Shown: piece by piece, positions 59,667 through 64,000 of the stretch
Position numbering within the stretch: position 1 is the first letter of the stretch
Layout of the letters: each line of letters opens with the position of its first letter
Assembly (NCBI GenBank): GCA_003162475.1
Contig: PMOI01000010.1
Span: 216,120-280,119, forward strand
Length of the DNA: 64,000 nucleotides
DNA from: Acidimicrobiaceae bacterium
Lineage (GTDB): Bacteria; Actinomycetota; Acidimicrobiia; Acidimicrobiales; RAAP-2
Direction: 5' to 3'
The notes under the pieces: generated by a model
Told to the model about the DNA's origin: nothing
Database searches by the model: none
Seen by the model: only the letters and a program-made list of their open reading frames with translations
Made by a program: the position numbers and the translations under genes

Positions 59667-61334
59667 ATGCGGAGGCGTCGACACTGGCGCACCCTGGTGA
59701 TCTCCCTCTTGGGCCTCGCGGTCGTTTCGGCCTTCGCGGTCCCGGTGACCCTCTCGGGGGCCTTGCCGTACACGACGGCCAACGAGAACGCCCACACCCT
59801 CGTGTTGTCGCTGCCGGGACCCTTTAACGGCTGCTCCTACCTCGACCCGGGCGCGACGCCCACGACGACGGCCGTGTTGGATCTCCTTCGCCCCTCGGCC
59901 TTCGTCACGAACGCGAACGGCACGCTGGTGGGCCAAGGCGGCCCCATCTCATCGGCGGAATTGACCTCGCTCCAACCCGAGACGGTGCGCTACACCATCA
60001 GCCCCAACGAGACCTGGAGTAACAGCTCGGTCTTCAACGGTCACGACCTCGTCAGCTGGTGGCACCGCGCGAAGGTCCTCGCGAGCGTGACGAGCGACGG
60101 CTATCGCGCGATCAAGACCCTCAGCGTCTCACCCGACGGACTGACGGTGACGGCCGTCTTCGCAACGCCCTACGCCGACTGGAACCTGCTGTTTCGTGAC
60201 GTCGAGGTGCCCGGCACGAACAGCAGTTGCGCGGTCAGCAATCTGCTGACTCGTCCCTCACTCGGTCCCTACATTGTGATGAGCGCCACCGCGAGTCGGA
60301 TCGTGTTGAACATGAACCCGACCTGGCCCCTCGACACGAACCGCTTCGGACGCGTCGTCATCACCGACGCGCAGACCTTGCCCAAAACGCCGCACGACAT
60401 CTTCGCGGACTACTCCTTGGCGGTTAACAGTGGGGCCATCCTTCCACTCAGCTCACGTCCGACGCTGGTGAGTCGCATCTCTTCGTCGAGCAACATCGAA
60501 GAGATGACCTTCGCGCCCGCCGAAGCGAACGTGGATCGTCTCGTTGTTCGCGAAGCCCTCAGCTGGGCAGTCCAGCGCCAAGCCATGATCGATACCCTCT
60601 TTGGCTCGGTGACGTTCTCGCCCTCGGTGGCGGCGTCGGCGATCTACTCCCAGGGCCAGAGTCAGTATCCCGGGACACCGGGATCGAACCCGACGGGCCA
60701 GGGCACGACGACGACGATCCTCGGTGGCCCCACCGACGGGGTGAGTGACTGCGTGACCTGCGCGATCGACACCCTCAAAGAGAGCGGCTATCAGAGAACG
60801 TCAGCCGGTTGGGTGAGCGATACCGGCACGGTGCTCTCGATCCGCCTCGCCGTGGGTCCGAGTGCGCTCGATCGTTCGGTGGCGGCGCTCGTCAAAAAGG
60901 ATTGGGCGAGCATCGGCGTTGCGGCGACGATGATCCACGAAACGAGTGAGACGGACGCCGCGAGATCGGCCGCCACCAGTAACGCGGACGCGGCGATCTT
61001 CTCGCGCCCCACGATGACCGCGCCGTCCTTCGTCGCGCGTTCTTGGGCCGGCCCGGCCTATCCGAATTCCTACCCGAGTGGAGATCGCTCGACGACGGTG
61101 ACGTCGCTCTTTCAACAGGCGTCGTCGATCTTCAATCCGGTGACCGCGTCGGCCACGTGGTTGCGCCTCGACCAAGCCGTCTTGAGCGACTATTGGGTAC
61201 GACCACTCTTCACTGCGCCGTCGCTGGTTGTGTGGTCAAGCTCACTCGTGACGGTGCAAAGCAGCTTCACGGTGACTGGTTTCGTGGATCAGCTACCCAC
61301 GTGGTCGATCACGCCGGCAATAGCTGGGAGTTAG
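59667..61334 (+). CDS. Probable family 5 solute-binding protein (peptide/nickel type), exported
   Basis: The 555 residues start with a basic stretch (MRRRRHWRTLVISLL) and a hydrophobic signal helix. The rest resembles SBP family 5 proteins: YTISPNETWSNSSVFNGHDL (usual W-S-D-G-x-P), then TVTAVFATPYADWNLLF, SLGPYIVMSATASRIVLNMN and VREALSWAVQRQAMI. No lipobox cysteine is visible, unlike most Gram-positive binding proteins, so anchoring would be by the uncleaved helix or absent. It could serve the permease operon at 43535-47337, which lacks a binding protein, but it lies over 12 kb away. It begins five bases after secG. Confidence 0.78.
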   Translation: MRRRRHWRTLVISLLGLAVVSAFAVPVTLSGALPYTTANENAHTLVLSLPGPFNGCSYLDPGATPTTTAVLDLLRPSAFVTNANGTLVGQGGPISSAELTSLQPETVRYTISPNETWSNSSVFNGHDLVSWWHRAKVLASVTSDGYRAIKTLSVSPDGLTVTAVFATPYADWNLLFRDVEVPGTNSSCAVSNLLTRPSLGPYIVMSATASRIVLNMNPTWPLDTNRFGRVVITDAQTLPKTPHDIFADYSLAVNSGAILPLSSRPTLVSRISSSSNIEEMTFAPAEANVDRLVVREALSWAVQRQAMIDTLFGSVTFSPSVAASAIYSQGQSQYPGTPGSNPTGQGTTTTILGGPTDGVSDCVTCAIDTLKESGYQRTSAGWVSDTGTVLSIRLAVGPSALDRSVAALVKKDWASIGVAATMIHETSETDAARSAATSNADAAIFSRPTMTAPSFVARSWAGPAYPNSYPSGDRSTTVTSLFQQASSIFNPVTASATWLRLDQAVLSDYWVRPLFTAPSLVVWSSSLVTVQSSFTVTGFVDQLPTWSITPAIAGS

Positions 61335-61360
61335 TTTTCAAGTGTTTCGTTGACTGCGGC

Positions 61361-61366
61361 TAGAGT
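61361..61366 (+). promoter_or_regulatory. tRNA-Leu(GAG) -10 hexamer TAGAGT
   Basis: TAGAGT ends nine bases before the mature tRNA 5' end at 61376. Transcription would begin within about three bases of the tRNA. Confidence 0.5.
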
Positions 61367-61375
61367 AGAGGCCGC

Positions 61376-61459
61376 GTCGGAGTGGCGGAATAGGCAGACG
61401 CGCCAGCTTGAGGGGCTGGTGCCCTTAGGGGCGTGTGGGTTCAAGTCCCGTCTCCGACA
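61376..61459 (+). tRNA. tRNA-Leu(GAG)
   Basis: An 84-base class II tRNA. Acceptor halves GTCGGAG and CTCCGAC pair fully. The D arm has GGCGGAATAGGCAGACGC, the anticodon arm is CCAGC-TTGAGGG-GCTGG with anticodon GAG (reads CTC and CTT), then a long variable arm and T loop GGGTTCAAGTCCC. The discriminator is A; the next bases are CC then G, so CCA is not fully encoded. The last bases, GTCTCCGACACC (61450-61461), recur at the end of the downstream repeats. Confidence 0.95.
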
Positions 61460-61473
61460 CCGATAAGTCTTTG

Positions 61474-61507
61474 CAGAGTACCCTCGTCGTCGTGAGGCTG
61501 ATTTTTT
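61474..61507 (+). terminator. Probable terminator after tRNA-Leu(GAG)
   Basis: CCTC (61482-61485) pairs with GAGG (61494-61497), with outer CAG/CTG support, and a run of six T follows at 61502-61507. The stem is short, but the T run and the position directly after a tRNA make a terminator likely. Confidence 0.5.
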
Positions 61508-61546
61508 GGCGGGCATTGCTGCAGACTCGACGGACTTCGTTGAACA

Positions 61547-61867
61547 ATGAGTGAGAGTCTCAGCTGGCTGGTTACCGTTAGTGCCCGAATTGATGTCGAC
61601 GGCGACGTGAGCACTCTTCAGGACAGATTTTTGGCTCTTTTGCAAGATGATGACACTGTGACACTTGTTCGAGCAGCGCATCCACCGCTCGCAAACGAAG
61701 TTGCTGCCGTGATTCGCGTGATCGCGACAGATGGGCACGAAATGAAAGTGATCGCCCACGACGCAATCAAGCGTGCACGGATGACAGCAGGTAGCGAGAT
61801 CTTGGGAGCACCGTCGTTCGGATGGACCTCGATAAGCAATTACGAAATTGAGGGCAGTTCAGACTGA
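61547..61867 (+). CDS. Cassette ORF A, hypothetical protein
   Basis: The 106-residue product starts MSESLSWLVTVSARIDVDGD and ends ISNYEIEGSSD. It is acidic, without signal peptide or membrane helix, and I recognise no family. It fills the first segment, between the tRNA terminator and repeat copy 1. No clear ribosome binding site or -10 hexamer is seen before ATG 61547, so expression is uncertain. Confidence 0.55.
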   Translation: MSESLSWLVTVSARIDVDGDVSTLQDRFLALLQDDDTVTLVRAAHPPLANEVAAVIRVIATDGHEMKVIAHDAIKRARMTAGSEILGAPSFGWTSISNYEIEGSSD

Positions 61868-61877
61868 TTGTCTGAGA

Positions 61878-61922
61878 CGCCAATGCTTGGTGGCAGACCT
61901 GTCACGTCGAGTCTCCGACACC
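61878..61922 (+). repeat. Cassette-boundary repeat, copy 1
   Basis: Starts CGCCAATGCTTGG and ends GTCTCCGACACC, the last 12 bases being identical to 61450-61461 at the tRNA-Leu(GAG) end. The middle reads CAGACCTG rather than the CAGATCTG palindrome of copies 3, 4, 6 and 7. Copy 2 begins 66 bases downstream with only 21 bases between them. Confidence 0.85.
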
Positions 61923-61943
61923 AAAATGGTCTAAGTAGTTAAA

Positions 61944-61988
61944 CGCCAGTGCTTGGTACCAGACCGCTCACGTCGGGTCTCCGACACT
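61944..61988 (+). repeat. Cassette-boundary repeat, copy 2
   Basis: Starts CGCCAGTGCTTGG and ends GTCGGGTCTCCGACACT. The central palindrome is altered (CAGACCGC). It opens the segment holding ORF B. Confidence 0.85.
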
Positions 61989-62009
61989 GGGCCGTGGCAT
62001 TATTGCGCG

Positions 62010-62618
62010 GTGACTCAACTGCCCTGGAACAGATCTGAACCACATGCGTGGGCCGCAACAGATGGTGAACGCGATGAACAGATTGCCGAGGCGAGTCGAT
62101 TGCAGGGCCAAAAAATCGAAAAAGTTCAGTACTTCACGCTTGACTATCAGAACATAGATCATGTCCTTCCCCGAATCATCTCTGACAAATTGGAATGGTC
62201 AGACCCTTCGTGGCGCTATAACTGTTTTGACTGCTTCGATTTTTACTTGCAAATCGACACTGAGGATCAACGAAGTTTTACGATTGGTTGGGACCCTCCG
62301 TCAGAATCTGCCGGACTGTGGCTCCGCGAAGGAGCCTCTCACGGGGTGCCCTTCAGTTCTGTAGCGGTCTGGAACGTAACCGCGTCACCGCGCTGGGCTC
62401 CATTGTTGGGATCGGTGGTGTCGGCCGTCGAGTGCCGTTACCGAACGGACGTTGAACTGCCCGGATGGCACAATGAGCTACTTACGTTGACCATTGATCA
62501 TCAGAGAGTTTTTGTCTTTCTTGGCGACGTCGCGCCGGATCAATCGCAGGAACCATCAGCCAACAGTCTGATGGTGATGTCGGATCCGGAAGAATTGCCA
62601 GATTGGATGTCGAACTAA
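62010..62618 (+). CDS. Cassette ORF B, hypothetical protein
   Basis: The largest cassette ORF, 202 residues from GTG 62010 (MTQLPWNRSEPHAWA). An upstream in-frame TTG at 61953 would start inside the repeat and is less likely. Soluble and acidic, with YNCFDCFDFYLQIDTEDQ, FTIGWDPPSESAGLWLREG and LPGWHNELLTLTI. The pattern of aromatic beta strands followed by an acidic C-terminal end (SDPEELPDWMSN) reminds me of orphan immunity proteins, but I cannot assign a family. Confidence 0.68.
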   Translation: MTQLPWNRSEPHAWAATDGERDEQIAEASRLQGQKIEKVQYFTLDYQNIDHVLPRIISDKLEWSDPSWRYNCFDCFDFYLQIDTEDQRSFTIGWDPPSESAGLWLREGASHGVPFSSVAVWNVTASPRWAPLLGSVVSAVECRYRTDVELPGWHNELLTLTIDHQRVFVFLGDVAPDQSQEPSANSLMVMSDPEELPDWMSN

Positions 62619-62624
62619 TTCAAT

Positions 62625-62668
62625 CTCCAGTGGCTGGTAGCAGATCTGTTGCTTCGGGTCTGCGAATA
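62625..62668 (+). repeat. Cassette-boundary repeat, copy 3 (degenerate 3' end)
   Basis: Starts CTCCAGTGGCTGG, has the intact CAGATCTG palindrome and TTGCTTCGGGTCT, but ends GCGAATAC where other copies read CCGACACT. It begins six bases after the ORF B stop codon. Confidence 0.8.
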
Positions 62669-62673
62669 CGACG

Positions 62674-62679
62674 TAACCT
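62674..62679 (+). promoter_or_regulatory. -10-like hexamer TAACCT before cassette ORF C
   Basis: TAACCT lies just after repeat copy 3 and ends eight bases before ATG 62688, which suggests the cassette carries its own leaderless-type promoter. Confidence 0.35.
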
Positions 62680-62687
62680 GACGGTTT

Positions 62688-62909
62688 ATGACGCGCCATC
62701 AATTTCACAACGAACGAGATGGCAGTCGGGTACGTTTCGGAGGCAAGGCCGCCGAAACGCGTTTTCGCGCAGTTTGCGAATGCGGATTCGCAACAAAGTG
62801 GAGGAAATTCCAGCCTGCCGTAGAAGAAGACAGAAGTGAGCATCTGCGGACGGTAGAAGAAGCCGGGGACGAGGTCCACTGGGGAGTCGTGGCTCAAAAG
62901 CGAAAGTAG
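62688..62909 (+). CDS. Cassette ORF C, small protein with a CxC motif
   Basis: Seventy-three residues from ATG 62688 (MTRHQFHNERDGSRVRF) with VCECGFATKWRKF near residue 30 and a charged helix after it (VEEDRSEHLRTVEEAGDEV). The Cys pair plus a downstream His could bind zinc. No family recognised. It is the only sensible plus-strand ORF between copies 3 and 4; overlapping minus-strand frames run through both repeats and look spurious. Confidence 0.45.
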   Translation: MTRHQFHNERDGSRVRFGGKAAETRFRAVCECGFATKWRKFQPAVEEDRSEHLRTVEEAGDEVHWGVVAQKRK

Positions 62910-62951
62910 CGCGACTGATGTCGCACCCATTAACGACTGGCACTTTCGAGC

Positions 62952-62996
62952 CGCCAATGCTTGGTAGCAGATCTGTTGCTTCGGGTCTCCGACACT
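62952..62996 (+). repeat. Cassette-boundary repeat, copy 4 (closest to consensus)
   Basis: CGCCAATGCTTGG, then TAG, then the CAGATCTG palindrome, then TTGCTTCGGGTCTCCGACAC. All three inverted repeats of the unit are perfect here: CCAA/TTGG, CAGATCTG and TCGG/CCGA. Confidence 0.88.
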
Positions 62997-63010
62997 AGGA
63001 ATTGACGCGT

Positions 63011-63403
63011 TCATTTAGGGCCGTCTAAGCCAAGCCATTGAAGCACGTCGTGCACTTCTTGACGAGTTAGAAAGTCACCTTCGCTGAGGATCGCATCTGT
63101 GAGCGGCTCCAGTTCGAATTTGCCCGCCTTCCACGCGTTACTTATTGCCCGTAGAGTCCATGCTCTCTGTTGTTCGTGGCTAACCGCGATTCCGATAAAG
63201 AGAACTTCTGCCGCTTTGAGATCGTTTCTCAGCACGAGATGTTCACCGGCGGCATCACAGACGGCGATATCGCTGTCTGTCATGAGCCATATCATCGCCC
63301 GGCGACACTCGTCATCGTCGAACTGGCTGATGAAAGGTATTGAACTAAGGCGCTCCTCGACGTCGAAAGAGTCGCTGGCTAGTAGTGCTTCGGCGCGGTT
63401 CAT
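63011..63403 (-). CDS. Cassette ORF D, hypothetical protein (opposite strand)
   Basis: The 130-residue product from ATG 63403 is preceded by AGGAAGG, the best ribosome binding site in the array. It starts MNRAEALLASDSFDVEERLS and is helical and acidic, with DDECRRAMIWLMTDSDIAV and AWTLRAISNAWKAGKFELE. The look is of a HEAT-like or immunity-type helical protein, but I cannot name a family. Being on the minus strand, it shows that cassette orientation is not fixed relative to the repeats. Confidence 0.7.
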   Translation of the reverse strand: MNRAEALLASDSFDVEERLSSIPFISQFDDDECRRAMIWLMTDSDIAVCDAAGEHLVLRNDLKAAEVLFIGIAVSHEQQRAWTLRAISNAWKAGKFELEPLTDAILSEGDFLTRQEVHDVLQWLGLDGPK

Positions 63404-63446
63404 TTCTTACCTTCCTGGTGAATAACTTCAACCGAGGTTAAAGCCC

Positions 63447-63476
63447 GCTGCTCTGTTCTTTCGGGTCTCCGACACT
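63447..63476 (+). repeat. Cassette-boundary repeat, copy 5 (3' two-thirds only)
   Basis: GCTGCTCTGTTCTTTCGGG followed by TCTCCGACACT matches the last 30 bases of copy 4 with few changes. The 5' third (CCAATGCTTGG part) is unrecognisable. Copy 6 starts 24 bases after it. Confidence 0.75.
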
Positions 63477-63500
63477 GATTATGGGCCAGACGTCTCAAGG

Positions 63501-63545
63501 CGCCAGTGAATGGTTGCAGATCTGTGACGTCGGGTCTCCGACACC
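63501..63545 (+). repeat. Cassette-boundary repeat, copy 6
   Basis: Starts CGCCAGTGAATGG, has the intact CAGATCTG palindrome, and ends CGTCGGGTCTCCGACACC, matching the tRNA end through the final CC. Confidence 0.86.
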
Positions 63546-63578
63546 AGAGAATTTCTGAATAAAGCGCGAACAAATTGA

Positions 63579-63584
63579 TACCGT
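63579..63584 (+). promoter_or_regulatory. -10-like hexamer TACCGT before cassette ORF E
   Basis: TACCGT ends eight bases before ATG 63593. It lies inside the cassette, downstream of repeat copy 6, again suggesting that the promoter travels with the gene. Confidence 0.35.
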
Positions 63585-63592
63585 CATTGCCT

Positions 63593-63922
63593 ATGAAGTT
63601 TGTTCTGCGTGAGATTCAGTTTTCTGATGAAGTTCCTTATAACTCGTACTTTGATATGTCGCCGTTCAGTCTGCTTCAGAGCAAAACCACGAGAACAGTG
63701 GCTCTATGGATTTCGGACGGGGACCGGGATTGGGATTATTGGGCCCAAGTCGCGCTCGTTACCTCAGGTCCAGGTGATCATGACCTAAATCTCGGTGAGG
63801 GTGTTATCGCAGTCTCTGCGCTCAATCATGAAACCATTTCGTCAGAAATTGGGGACATCGTCGAAGCGTGCGTCAATGACTTAGATCTGCTGAAGTTCTT
63901 TATCTACGAAGATGGCCACTAA
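63593..63922 (+). CDS. Cassette ORF E, hypothetical protein
   Basis: The 109-residue product from ATG 63593 starts MKFVLREIQFSDEVPYNSYF. A TTG at 63575 is less likely. It has alternating hydrophobic and polar strands (TRTVALWISDGDRDWDYWAQ, VIAVSALNHE) and ends LLKFFIYEDGH. Soluble, acidic, no signal. Small acidic alpha/beta proteins of this sort are common among orphan immunity proteins, but I recognise no family. A terminator follows at once. Confidence 0.68.
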   Translation: MKFVLREIQFSDEVPYNSYFDMSPFSLLQSKTTRTVALWISDGDRDWDYWAQVALVTSGPGDHDLNLGEGVIAVSALNHETISSEIGDIVEACVNDLDLLKFFIYEDGH

Positions 63923-63944
63923 GCGGGGATGCAATCCCGCTTTC
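63923..63944 (+). terminator. Probable terminator of cassette ORF E
   Basis: GCGGGGAT-GCA-ATCCCGC forms a strong hairpin (one bulged G) directly after the ORF E stop, followed by TTTCT. It lies before repeat copy 7, so the cassette has its own terminator. Confidence 0.65.
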
Positions 63945-63957
63945 TGTCGTCTCCAAG

Positions 63958-64000
63958 CGCCAATGCCTGGTGGCAGATCTGATGCTCCTATGGTTGTCAA
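63958..64000 (+). repeat. Cassette-boundary repeat, copy 7 (reaches the window edge)
   Basis: CGCCAATGCCTGG and the CAGATCTG palindrome are intact. The part after ATGCTC diverges from the TCGGGTCTCCGACAC end, either truly degenerate or interrupted. Confidence 0.75.

Larger units (their letters stand above)
61460..64000 (+). other. tRNA-anchored array of single-ORF cassettes bounded by a 45-base repeat
   Basis: From the tRNA-Leu(GAG) 3' end to the window edge, seven copies of a repeat of about 45 bases divide the DNA into segments. Their contents are ORF A, nothing (66 bases), ORF B, ORF C, ORF D on the minus strand, nothing (69 bases), and ORF E. The repeat ends in the tRNA's own 3' bases, so the array looks like repeated insertions at, or copied from, the tRNA end. 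The DNA is visibly AT-richer than the rest. No integrase, transposase or reverse transcriptase is present, and the array continues beyond base 64000. What moves or builds it is unknown. Confidence 0.7.

Noticed and set aside
61331..61759. Minus-strand ORF of 142 residues across tRNA-Leu(GAG)
   Set aside because: Its end (DLNPHAPKGTSPSSW and so on) is the familiar false translation of the antisense strand of a tRNA-Leu gene.
62556..63014. 152-residue minus-strand ORF in the cassette array
   Set aside because: It spans two boundary repeats, which give it an internal repeated peptide (DPKQQICYQ), and it overlaps ORF B and ORF C; more likely a by-product of the repeats.
61878..64000. CRISPR array
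   Set aside because: Copies are only partly alike, the spacing is 66 to about 680 bases, the segments hold ORFs, and no cas gene is present.
61878..64000. Classical integron attC sites
   Set aside because: No integron integrase, no GTTRRRY core, and the conserved end equals a tRNA 3' end instead. The cassette logic is similar, the sequence is not.

Overview
This 64 kb window is a compact, GC-rich actinobacterial chromosome segment. A mycothiol synthase gene, menaquinone genes, the gene order pdxST-yebC-ruvCAB-yajC-secDF-rel and TANNNT-type promoters all point to Actinomycetota. Class Acidimicrobiia is my guess, because no mycobacterial or streptomycete hallmark is present, but I cannot prove it without a search.

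Bases 1-7221 hold vitamin B6 synthesis (pdxS, cut by the window edge, and pdxT), a YebC regulator, the Holliday-junction genes ruvCAB behind a LexA-type operator, and the yajC-secD-secF export genes. Bases 7222-8087 are a decayed stretch with a broken second copy of the secF 3' end. A large secreted protein follows, where apt often sits in related genomes. Bases 10189-22645 are a dense run: rel, hisS, aspS, rarA (no usable in-frame start), alaS, ruvX, mltG, aroE and a rodA-like SEDS gene. Bases 22658-37281 alternate strands: a DUF151 nuclease, a second SEDS gene, ppk1, a YbhN-like membrane protein, a polyprenol-phosphate sugar transferase, menF, menG, a MaoC hydratase, a VIT1-type transporter, mshD, ygfZ, a TrpF-like protein without the usual catalytic residues, and the fabD-fabG-acpP-fabF operon.

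Bases 37298-61334 hold tRNA-Leu(CAA), menC, an ANTAR response regulator, polA, rpsA, a four-gene oligopeptide-type ABC transporter set between rpsA and coaE, then coaE-uvrB-uvrA-uvrC-rapZ-yvcK-gap-pgk-tpiA-secG and a solute-binding protein. Most genes in a run overlap by 1-8 bases (ATGA, GTGA, TAATG), so they are probably translationally coupled. At least nine first genes have a TANNNT hexamer 6-7 bases before the start codon, which predicts leaderless mRNAs.

The last 2.6 kb differ. After tRNA-Leu(GAG) the base composition becomes AT-richer, and a repeat of about 45 bases recurs seven times. Each well-kept copy ends in the same bases as the tRNA 3' end. Between repeats lies either one small unknown ORF (five in all, on both strands) or nothing. 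This looks like a tRNA-anchored array of single-gene cassettes with no recombinase in view, and it runs off the window edge. It is the strongest candidate here for an undescribed system.
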